Origin: Candidatus Borrarchaeota archaeon
Lineage (GTDB): Archaea > Asgardarchaeota > Sifarchaeia > Borrarchaeales > Borrarchaeaceae
DNA: 7,572 bases
Reading direction: 5' to 3'
Assembly: GCA_016840645.1 (NCBI GenBank)
Contig: JAEORY010000180.1
Coordinates: 1-7,572, forward strand
Each line of letters starts with the position of its first letter. Positions within the stretch are counted from its first letter, which is position 1. Of the stretch, positions 1 through 6,362 are shown one piece after another. Below the pieces are notes generated by a model. It was not told the DNA's origin and made no database searches. It saw only the letters and a list, made by a program, of their open reading frames with translations. Position numbers and translations under genes: made by a program.

Positions 1-2
1 TC

Positions 3-185
3 TGCATTTCCTACTTCAAAGCCGCCAGCAGCGGCACCCTTTATGCCGAAGCCCGGCAGGTATCCCGGAATCCCAAGCTGGCCACATACCTGATCGAGGT
101 GACCGATGATACCGGTTCGTTGCTTGGACTTTTCCAGGGTACGGTGTATCGAAAGAGCGCCCGGATCGAAGAGGTACTAGGCTGA
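3..185 (+). CDS. PaaI-family hotdog-fold acyl-CoA thioesterase, C-terminal fragment (5' end outside window)
   Basis: Frame 3 is open from the window edge to TGA at 183-185 and gives 60 residues, beginning CISYFKAASSGTLYAEAR and ending in RIEEVLG. The pattern 'FKAASSGTLYAEARQVSRNPKLATYLIEVTDDTGSLLGLFQGTVYR' (given here only as a description of residues 5 to 50) is typical of the last strands of PaaI-like hotdog thioesterases. In that family, a segment rich in small residues and ending in A-E-A is followed by a long strand with an [IV]EVxDxxG turn and a final G-T-V-Y-R strand. The family hydrolyses acyl-CoA thioesters in the cytoplasm. The catalytic Asp/Glu and the start lie upstream, so substrate and full length cannot be judged. 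Its GC content (about 56%) is clearly higher than that of everything downstream, so it probably belongs to the core chromosome and not to the following gene block. No convincing terminator follows it. Confidence 0.75.
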   Translation, partial: CISYFKAASSGTLYAEARQVSRNPKLATYLIEVTDDTGSLLGLFQGTVYRKSARIEEVLG

Positions 186-313
186 TTAACTCTATTAATG
201 TAGTGATGCGGGAGATCTTCAATTTCGGTTAACAAGGTACTACGGTGATATCGTATTTTTTGGCGATATCCGAAAAGAGTGCAACTTCAAAACGAATAAT
301 CGTCTATTTTTGA

Positions 314-341
314 TTGACAACGAAACAATACAATTTAAAAT
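314..341 (+). promoter_or_regulatory. Candidate sigma70-type promoter for the GH3-HAD-PlsC-RND gene set
   Basis: TTGACA at 314-319 matches the -35 consensus exactly. After a 16-nt spacer, TAAAAT at 336-341 matches five of six positions of TATAAT. It is the only strong promoter-like match I found by eye in the region upstream of the four + strand genes. It faces them and lies about 150 nt before the GH3 start codon. In AT-rich sequence such matches also arise by chance. Confidence 0.55.
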
Positions 342-480
342 ACTAACGTCCTGTAATGCACTCTACTCTAATTTTTGGCTCAGCAACGCAGAACTACAGG
401 AGCTGAAAATTGAGCTTTCTGTTTTCAATAAATTCCACTCACAATAAGAATAATCACCCAAAGAGGAATAATAAGATCTA

Positions 481-484
481 AGGG
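481..484 (+). promoter_or_regulatory. Ribosome binding site of the GH3 gene
   Basis: AGGG, within TAAGGGAT, ends 7 nt before the ATG at 492 and supports that start. A second purine-rich stretch (AAAGAGGAA) lies further upstream, too far away to serve this codon. Confidence 0.5.
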
Positions 485-491
485 ATACAAA

Positions 492-2195
492 ATGACTAGG
501 AAAACTAAAAACCTGTGGCTTATCAAGTTTGCTTTGACCGTAGCCGGGAAAAAAGAATGGAAAGAACTAGATAAGAGTAGTTTGGACTGTCAAAAATCTC
601 AATTCAAAGTTCTCATGGATATTGTCAATTATGCCAGGGATACATTTTATGGCCAAAAACACAACTTCAGTAGTATTAAATCAATCGAAGATTTTCAAAA
701 CCGTGTGCCGATTAACGACTATGAAGATCTCAGACCGTATATCTTGAGACATACCAAAGGAGAAGAAGATATCCTTTTTCCGGGGAAACCTGTTATGTAT
801 GCTACCACGAGTGGCACAACAAAAGAACCTAAATGGATACCAGTCACCAGAAAATATTTCGAGGATTGTTATAACGGTTTGTCAAAACTCTGGCTGTATT
901 CGTTACTAAAGGAGAATCCTCATATTTATGATGGTCCGGAGTTATCAATAGTCGGGAAGCCTGTAGAAGGTTATACAGAGGATGGAACGCCGTACGGTTC
1001 TTGCTCGGGGCACGTATATGAAAACATACCCAACTTTTTGAAAGCTGTGCACGTTGTCCCGCAAGAGGTATTCAGTGTCGATGATTATGAATCCAGATAC
1101 TACTGCTTTATGCGGTTTACTTTGGAGCATCAGATTAAGCTCATTATTACGGGAAATCCAAGCACACTTCTTGCGCTGCATAGAGTTGTACAGAACAACA
1201 TCGACAATCTGCTGAATGATATCGAGGAAGGTTCGCTGAAAAAGGAACTTATTATTGAACCGGAATTAAGAAGAAGAATAGAGTCCTTTCTAAGGCCAAA
1301 TCCAGAAAGAGCAAGAGAATTGAAAAAATTGGCTTCAAAGCATACGCCGTTATTCCCTAAGCATTACTGGCCTACGCTGGAGGTAGTGAATACCTGGAAA
1401 TGCGGAAACAGCGGACTTTACCTGCGCCATGTTGAAGATTTTTATTCGGAGAAGACTAAAATAAGAGAATTTTCTTACTTTTCTACAGAAGCACGTGCCG
1501 GAATAGTCCTATCAAGCGAGCAGATTCCCAGTATTTTGGCAGCTCATAGAATGTTTTTCGAATTCATCGAAGTGGATGATATGGAGGGTGCAAACCCTAA
1601 GATTCGTTTGGCTTCAGAGCTAGAAGATGGACACAGTTACTACATAATTATAACAAATACCAATGGATTATACAGGTACAATATTAATGATATCTTGAAA
1701 GTCGAAGGATCTTATAATGACTTTCCAATGCTGCGTTTCATTCAAAAGGGTGCGGGTGTAACAAGTTTGACGGGGGAAAAACTGCACGAAGCTCAATTAA
1801 TAGAAACATTTGCGGAGCTGGAGAAAGAGACTGAAATGAAAGCAGTTTTTTTTATAGCTTTTGCGAGTTTTAAATCATCTGCCTATCATGTCTTTATCGA
1901 GTTTGATCGCGATTTTCAGATTGAAAAGGTGAAGAACTTTGGGATCGCGCTGGATAAAAAACTTATGCAGGCCAACATAGAATACAAGGCAAAGAGATTG
2001 TCTCAGCGAATTAATCCGCCAATCCTGCATTTGCTGGAGAAAAACTCTTTTGAAAAATTCAAGACAACTTGTCTAAATAGAGGATACCGAGACGGTCAGT
2101 TCAAGCTTGTCCACCTACTGCATGAAGACCAGCGCCTGTCGATGTTCAACGATCTATCTCTACAGCCTGAAATCAAGTTGTATGAAAGTGCCTGA
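492..2195 (+). CDS. GH3-family acyl-acid amido synthetase (ANL adenylate-forming superfamily)
   Basis: A 567-residue protein with the landmarks of the GH3 family, which activates a carboxylic acid as acyl-AMP and transfers it to an amine, best known for plant auxin and jasmonate conjugation to amino acids. Visible motifs, in order: the ATP/phosphate-binding loop ATTSGTTKEPKWIPVT at residues 104-119; YFSTEARAGI at 329-338, in the place of the family's [YF]xxSE motif; TNTNGLYRYNINDILKV at 388-404, matching the GLYRYRxGDxxKV adenine/ribose motif; and GEKLHE at 428-433, at the hinge to the small C-terminal domain (about 430-567). The length is normal for the family and no signal peptide is seen, so it should be cytoplasmic. 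It is the first gene of the set, with a promoter upstream, and its last 14 nt overlap the HAD gene. The acid and amine substrates cannot be read from sequence. Bacterial members are poorly characterised, so the amide-forming reaction is inferred from the family. Confidence 0.85.
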   Translation: MTRKTKNLWLIKFALTVAGKKEWKELDKSSLDCQKSQFKVLMDIVNYARDTFYGQKHNFSSIKSIEDFQNRVPINDYEDLRPYILRHTKGEEDILFPGKPVMYATTSGTTKEPKWIPVTRKYFEDCYNGLSKLWLYSLLKENPHIYDGPELSIVGKPVEGYTEDGTPYGSCSGHVYENIPNFLKAVHVVPQEVFSVDDYESRYYCFMRFTLEHQIKLIITGNPSTLLALHRVVQNNIDNLLNDIEEGSLKKELIIEPELRRRIESFLRPNPERARELKKLASKHTPLFPKHYWPTLEVVNTWKCGNSGLYLRHVEDFYSEKTKIREFSYFSTEARAGIVLSSEQIPSILAAHRMFFEFIEVDDMEGANPKIRLASELEDGHSYYIIITNTNGLYRYNINDILKVEGSYNDFPMLRFIQKGAGVTSLTGEKLHEAQLIETFAELEKETEMKAVFFIAFASFKSSAYHVFIEFDRDFQIEKVKNFGIALDKKLMQANIEYKAKRLSQRINPPILHLLEKNSFEKFKTTCLNRGYRDGQFKLVHLLHEDQRLSMFNDLSLQPEIKLYESA

Positions 2196-2844
2196 TACTG
2201 TTTTGAAAGCTGTTATATTTGACCTTGATGGAACGCTGTATAATAGCAATGCGATCAAGATCGATATGGCGTTTCGCAACATTTCCCAGTTATATATGCT
2301 TATTTCCTTGTTAGATGTCAGAAACAAATGCAGAGGTATCGATTTTTACACAAAGAATCGATTTCATGTCAATTTGTTCAATGAGATGCAAAAGCGCACG
2401 GGGAAAAATGCGTCCGGCATAGAACAATGGTATTTCGAAGTCTTTTATCCTGGTTTTGTGACCTTGCTAAAGAAAAAATATCGTGCAAGAAAGGAAATGG
2501 AAAGTGCCCTGACTTCTCTGAAGCATAATGGCATACATACGGCTGTACTATCTGATTATTTATTCGTCCGTGAAAGGCTGGAAGCGATTCGTCTCGAGTC
2601 GGCTCTATTCGATATAATCGCCTCAAGTGAAGACTATGGAGTGCTGAAGCCCTCAAGGAGACCTTTGCTAGATATCGCATTGCAATTGGGGGTGAAGGAG
2701 GAGCAGGTACTGGTAATAGGCGACAGAGATGATACCGATGGCAAGGGTGCCGAAATGGCGAAGATGCAATATCTCAATATAAATAAAAGTAAACGTCAGG
2801 GCTTGTCGTGCATGCATCTCCTTTCGTATTCAGTAAGCCAATAA
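2182..2844 (+). CDS. HAD-superfamily hydrolase (subclass I, phosphoglycolate phosphatase-like)
   Basis: A 220-residue protein with all four HAD motifs. Motif I is FDLDGTLY (residues 13-20), with nucleophile Asp14 and acid/base Asp16. Motif II is LSDY, with Ser124. Motif III is Lys156 in GVLKPS. Motif IV is VIGDRDDTDGKGA (178-190), with Asp181 and a following acidic cluster for Mg2+. A helical cap of the C1 type fits residues about 21-105. These enzymes usually hydrolyse small phosphate esters in the cytoplasm, and the substrate here is unknown. A longer reading from 2107 is possible, but I chose the ATG at 2182. The extra 25 residues look unlike protein-family sequence (Cys- and Ser-rich), they would lie inside the GH3 coding region, and motif I then sits at its usual place near the N-terminus. 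The start overlaps the GH3 stop by 14 nt and has no clear Shine-Dalgarno sequence, which suggests translational coupling. Context suggests a phosphatase step in making the same product. Confidence 0.85.
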   Translation: MKVPDTVLKAVIFDLDGTLYNSNAIKIDMAFRNISQLYMLISLLDVRNKCRGIDFYTKNRFHVNLFNEMQKRTGKNASGIEQWYFEVFYPGFVTLLKKKYRARKEMESALTSLKHNGIHTAVLSDYLFVRERLEAIRLESALFDIIASSEDYGVLKPSRRPLLDIALQLGVKEEQVLVIGDRDDTDGKGAEMAKMQYLNINKSKRQGLSCMHLLSYSVSQ

Positions 2845-2870
2845 TAGGGACATTAGGTTGAAGATATTAG

Positions 2871-2877
2871 AAGGGAG
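2871..2877 (+). promoter_or_regulatory. Ribosome binding site of the PlsC acyltransferase gene
   Basis: AAGGGAG is a strong Shine-Dalgarno match ending 5 nt before the ATG at 2883. It decides this start over an alternative frame beginning at TTG 2878. The whole gap between the HAD stop and this gene is 38 nt and holds nothing else I can see. Confidence 0.65.
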
Positions 2878-2882
2878 TTGAG

Positions 2883-4040
2883 ATGGCGGTCTGGTACCAC
2901 CGACTTTCATGGAAAATACTTCAGATGTCCTATGGTATTTACCTTAGAAAAAAATACAGGATTGAACTACTCTCGTTTCCCAAAGAACCCGACCCACCAT
3001 ATATTTTTCTGGCCAATCATGCCCACAGGGCCGATCCGTTTATTCTCGGTGCGTTTTCGAAGAGAGCCATGAGTTATATAGCTAATGTCGAAGCGGTGTC
3101 TGTTATAAGAAGAATAGGAGGACGATTGGTTGGAGTTGTTCCCAAAACGAAGGGAAGACCAGATTTATCAGCAGTGAAAAATGTATTTCAGCTATTGCGC
3201 AGTGGAAATATTGTCGGAATATTCGCCGAAGGCGATCGCTCGTGGGACGGAGAAACCGATAGAATCATAGAGAATATACCCGGGTTAATCAAAAAAGCCG
3301 ACACGCCGGTTAGACTTGCACGACTTCGAGGAAACTACCTCAGCCTGCCCAGGTGGGCGGCCACTACAAGAAGCGGGAAAATCTATGTAGAATTTTTCAA
3401 TCTATCTAAAGATGAAATTCGTTCTCTGAGCAAACACGAGCTCCATAGAAAGATTGCTAGTCTTTTATACAGAAACGACATAAAAGATGATAATATGCAG
3501 TCAATTAGATTCAGAGGAAAAAATCTAGCTGCGGGAATACAATATCTGCTCTGGCTCTGCCCTTCCTGCACGGCGCAAGACTCAATATACGGTAAGGGGG
3601 ATGATATTGTCTGTGCCTTATGCGGTGGGAACTGGAGGCTAGACGGTAATCTTAGGTTCACTCCCAATAATACAACCGGTATGGATCTGAAGGACTGGAG
3701 TGACTGGCAGAAAAGTGAGATTCGACGTATCTGTTCTCGAGACAAAGGAGAACCTTTAACCGTGTCCAATAATGTCGAAATGAAAATATTTGAGAATGAC
3801 GACATTAGGTTATGCGAAAATGGAGACATTACACTTTTCAATGATCGGCTCCTGTTCACATCCCATCATGATGGGGAAAAAGCAGTATTCGATATTGGCG
3901 ATATTTGCTACTATATTGATAATTTTAACAAATATCTTCAGTTCATATATCGAAGAGAGAAGATCCGATTTAATTTTAAAGGGAAAAATGCCAGTAAATG
4001 GATCTATTTTTTTCGTTGCTTACAGGGATATTCATTATAA
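2883..4040 (+). CDS. PlsC-type (1-acylglycerol-3-phosphate O-acyltransferase-like) acyltransferase with C-terminal zinc ribbon
   Basis: A 385-residue protein. Residues about 1-200 form a PlsC/LPLAT domain. It has the catalytic H(X4)D box NHAHRADPF (His46, Asp51), then VVPKTKGR near 85-92, FAEGDRS at 114-120 (the FPEGTRS phosphate-binding motif with Pro and Thr replaced), and TPVRLARLRGNY at 141-152 (the VPV motif). Such enzymes move an acyl group from acyl-ACP or acyl-CoA to a hydroxyl at the inner face of the inner membrane. Residues 226-247 carry two Cys pairs, CPSC (226-229) and CALC (244-247), typical of a zinc ribbon. The remaining ~135 residues start with a W/D-rich stretch (DLKDWSDWQ, 269-277) and continue as probable beta strands. 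They may be a PH/GRAM-like fold, but that is only a guess. Plain PlsC proteins are about 240 residues, so this is an extended form. I recall similar zinc-ribbon PlsC proteins from spirochaetes and clostridia. The acceptor need not be lysophosphatidate and could be the GH3 product. Confidence 0.85.
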   Translation: MAVWYHRLSWKILQMSYGIYLRKKYRIELLSFPKEPDPPYIFLANHAHRADPFILGAFSKRAMSYIANVEAVSVIRRIGGRLVGVVPKTKGRPDLSAVKNVFQLLRSGNIVGIFAEGDRSWDGETDRIIENIPGLIKKADTPVRLARLRGNYLSLPRWAATTRSGKIYVEFFNLSKDEIRSLSKHELHRKIASLLYRNDIKDDNMQSIRFRGKNLAAGIQYLLWLCPSCTAQDSIYGKGDDIVCALCGGNWRLDGNLRFTPNNTTGMDLKDWSDWQKSEIRRICSRDKGEPLTVSNNVEMKIFENDDIRLCENGDITLFNDRLLFTSHHDGEKAVFDIGDICYYIDNFNKYLQFIYRREKIRFNFKGKNASKWIYFFRCLQGYSL

Positions 4041-4043
4041 CAG

Positions 4044-4091
4044 ATGTGCGGAAATAGTGGTCCGAACACTTGCTTTGCTAATATTTACTAG
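4044..4091 (+). other. Possible 15-codon leader ORF abutting the exporter start (tentative)
   Basis: ATG at 4044 opens a 15-residue reading frame (MCGNSGPNTCFANIY) whose TAG stop (4089-4091) shares its G with the GTG start of the RND gene, giving TAGTG. Such overlaps often mark translational coupling, and the exporter lacks a clear Shine-Dalgarno sequence of its own. The leader's own ribosome site is poor: AGGGA at 4024-4028 is about 15 nt away. It could easily be chance. Confidence 0.2.
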
Positions 4092-6346
4092 TGGACATTC
4101 TCAGTAGGTACATATACAAATCAAGGTTTGTTCTGCTATTACTGGTAATTGTTGCAACACTCTTTCTAGCTTTCCAAATAAAAATAGATATAGACAACTC
4201 TTTGAAAGCCGATTTTTCGGAGAATGATCCGGATTACATGGTATATGAAAACTTCCGAGATGTTTTTGAAGGTGGCAGTTATTTTATTGCTATTCTTGAA
4301 TCCGAGAACATTTTCACCTACGAGGTCCTCAACTATATCAGGGAAATAACCGAACAGCTGGAATATATTGATAAGGTAGATCGAGTCCATAGTTTAGCCA
4401 ATGCAAATAAAATAATAGGATCGGCAGACAGTATTGAAGTTCGCCCCTTGTTATACCAGCTAGGAAAAGATGATCTATCTATAATTAGAGAGAGGACTCT
4501 TGATGACGAAATTTTTGCTGATTATCTGATTTCAAGAGACGGTAGATATACTTCAGTCGTGGTTGTATTCGAGAATATGCCCGCAAGAGAATCCGATAGG
4601 TTGATACAACAAATCGAACACATAGTTAAAAAAAGCAGTCCCGACAACATTCAGCTGTATTTCACGGGCGACGGAAAGGCTGTATCGGAGTTTAATAGAT
4701 ACACAAATCAAAACTTGAAAACAGGTACCATCTTAATTGTATTGAGCATATCCGTATGCATTTTTCTACTGTTTAGGTCTTTCTATGAGGTTCTCATTAT
4801 TCTCATAAATATCGGTATAAGCATCGTCTGTACGTTAGGTTTTTATTGTATCCTTGGTTTTGTATTCAATGTAGTCACCGTAATGATTATTCCCATCGTA
4901 ACGATTTTATCGATTGCTGACTGCATTCATATAATAAAATATTATTACGAAACTCGCAGGGGCCGTTCTAATCGCGAGGCATATATTGAAACAATAAAAT
5001 ATATAGCAGTTCCTTGCTTCATAACCAGCATTACGACAGCCATGGGTCTGTTATCGCTATTCGTCAGCCGCGTTAGACCTGTAAGACATTTTGGTATTGG
5101 TGCTGCAGCCGGTGTCATGCTTGCATTTTTTATTTCAATTACAGTTGTCCCTTTTTTATTGACGTTGCTTCCCATTCCGAAGAGTGTGGGTGGGAAAAAA
5201 AATTGGACATCGTTTTTGCATTGTATTAGTAGCTTTAGTACTAAGAATTATAAATACATATTGATTGGATCCATTACAGTCATATTATTAGCGATGGTTG
5301 GTATTGCTAGGATACGTATAGAATCGAATCAATTAGAGTGGTTTCCAAAAAACAGCATGTTTTACAGATCGACTCGGGTTTTGGACGATCATCTGTTCGG
5401 AATGGGTAGTTATGAGATAATAGTTAACGGTGAAGAAGATGGGTTAAAAAATCCTGATGTCCTTAATAAAATTGACGAGTTGTCCTCGGATATAAATAAA
5501 CTGCCTCACGTTAAAAAGGTCGTATCAGTCGCGGACTACGTTAAACGAATCAACAAAGCACTTCATGAAAACGACATAACGCATTACGTTATACCGGACT
5601 CGCGACTGTTAATTGCTCAAGAATTACTGTTGTTTTCTCTTTCAGCGGCCGGAAGGAATGAGCTACAGAGTTTTGTGACCCCGGACTACTCCAAAGGAAG
5701 GATCTCCGTAAAGACGGTTGCCATGCCTTCCGAAATACTAGTTAGTCAAGGTAAAAAAATAGAAGAGATGGCGAAGTCAGCTTTTCTTGAGATAGATGTT
5801 CAAACGTCTTTAACCGGAACACTGTATCTATATGGATTAAACCACAAATACATATTGGAAAGCCAAATAAAGAGCTTTAGTCTGGCCTTTGTAATTATAT
5901 TGGGTTCTTTATTTTTAGCCTTTCGTTCACTGAAATATGGAATGCTATGTATATTTCCGAATTTTATACCGATTGCATGTATTTTAGGTATAATGGGATG
6001 GTTCACGATAACTCTCAATACTGCAACTGTCATGGTTGCATCGGTATCATTTGGTATCGTGGTTGATGATACCGTACACTTTCTGTCCAGGTTCCGAAAA
6101 GAAAAAAATGGAAAAAACGTCTCAACGTCAAGGGTACTTGAGAATACGACCGTGTTTGCCGGAGAAGCGATGATTTTCACCACTTTGGTAAATGTTGTTG
6201 GTTTCTTGGTTTTATTGATATCTGGATTTCAACCGACTCGCGAGTTCGGTATACTGGTAGCCCTAAGTCTTTCTGTCGCTTTGATCGGAGACCTGGTCAT
6301 TCTTCCGGCAAATATTATGTTCATGAGAAGACGTTTTAAACTGTAA
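4091..6346 (+). CDS. MMPL/RND-superfamily exporter (COG1033 type), 12 transmembrane segments
   Basis: A 751-residue inner-membrane protein made of two similar halves. TM1 is at about 12-30, followed by a periplasmic domain at 31-210 and a five-helix bundle at about 212-360 (TM2-6). TM7 is at about 389-406, followed by a second periplasmic domain at 407-592 and TM8-12 at about 594-745. The halves carry matching proton-relay-like motifs: SIADCIH (residues 275-280, Asp277) in TM4 and GIVVDDTVH (655-663, Asp659/Asp660) in TM10. The second is followed by FLSRFRKE, a common cytoplasmic-loop sequence of this family. Members use the proton gradient to move lipids or hydrophobic molecules (MmpL3 and HpnN are examples). 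The substrate here is unknown, but the GH3 and PlsC neighbours point to a lipid. The start is GTG at 4091, because an in-frame TAA at 4079-4081 excludes any earlier one. No good Shine-Dalgarno sequence is seen. The gene lies 50 nt after the acyltransferase stop, in the same direction. Confidence 0.88.
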   Translation: MDILSRYIYKSRFVLLLLVIVATLFLAFQIKIDIDNSLKADFSENDPDYMVYENFRDVFEGGSYFIAILESENIFTYEVLNYIREITEQLEYIDKVDRVHSLANANKIIGSADSIEVRPLLYQLGKDDLSIIRERTLDDEIFADYLISRDGRYTSVVVVFENMPARESDRLIQQIEHIVKKSSPDNIQLYFTGDGKAVSEFNRYTNQNLKTGTILIVLSISVCIFLLFRSFYEVLIILINIGISIVCTLGFYCILGFVFNVVTVMIIPIVTILSIADCIHIIKYYYETRRGRSNREAYIETIKYIAVPCFITSITTAMGLLSLFVSRVRPVRHFGIGAAAGVMLAFFISITVVPFLLTLLPIPKSVGGKKNWTSFLHCISSFSTKNYKYILIGSITVILLAMVGIARIRIESNQLEWFPKNSMFYRSTRVLDDHLFGMGSYEIIVNGEEDGLKNPDVLNKIDELSSDINKLPHVKKVVSVADYVKRINKALHENDITHYVIPDSRLLIAQELLLFSLSAAGRNELQSFVTPDYSKGRISVKTVAMPSEILVSQGKKIEEMAKSAFLEIDVQTSLTGTLYLYGLNHKYILESQIKSFSLAFVIILGSLFLAFRSLKYGMLCIFPNFIPIACILGIMGWFTITLNTATVMVASVSFGIVVDDTVHFLSRFRKEKNGKNVSTSRVLENTTVFAGEAMIFTTLVNVVGFLVLLISGFQPTREFGILVALSLSVALIGDLVILPANIMFMRRRFKL

Positions 6347-6362
6347 AATTGAGCTCGTTTTT

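Larger units (their letters stand above)
186..491. other. AT-rich intergenic region before the GH3 gene
   Basis: This 306-nt stretch separates the thioesterase from the GH3 gene and has no complete gene that I can support. It holds a good sigma70-type promoter at 314-341. It also has a short inverted repeat (GATATCG at 247-253 and CGATATC at 264-270, 10-nt loop) with no T-tract after it. A frame without a start codon runs from 199 to 447 and could be a gene remnant. If the promoter is used, the GH3 mRNA leader would be roughly 140-145 nt, long enough for regulation, but I see no recognisable riboswitch or attenuator. Confidence 0.6.

Noticed and set aside
16..235. Two - strand ORFs of 64 and 68 codons over the thioesterase fragment
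   Set aside because: They lie opposite a frame with clear PaaI-family sequence, and their translations look like no protein family.
247..270. Inverted repeat GATATCG / CGATATC as a terminator for the thioesterase gene
   Set aside because: The stem is only 7 bp and AT-rich, the loop is 10 nt, and the following bases are GAAAAG, not a T-tract.
3383..3859. 158-codon - strand ORF inside the acyltransferase gene
   Set aside because: It is antisense to the zinc-ribbon region, Ser/Leu-rich and low in complexity; the + strand frame explains the sequence.
3790..4107. 105-codon + strand ORF bridging the acyltransferase and exporter genes
   Set aside because: It is an out-of-frame shadow of the acyltransferase tail. 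I also considered a frameshifted fusion of the two genes, but both have plausible ends of their own.
5800..6183. 127-codon - strand ORF within the exporter gene
   Set aside because: It lies opposite TM8-TM11 of a strongly supported membrane protein and shows no family features.
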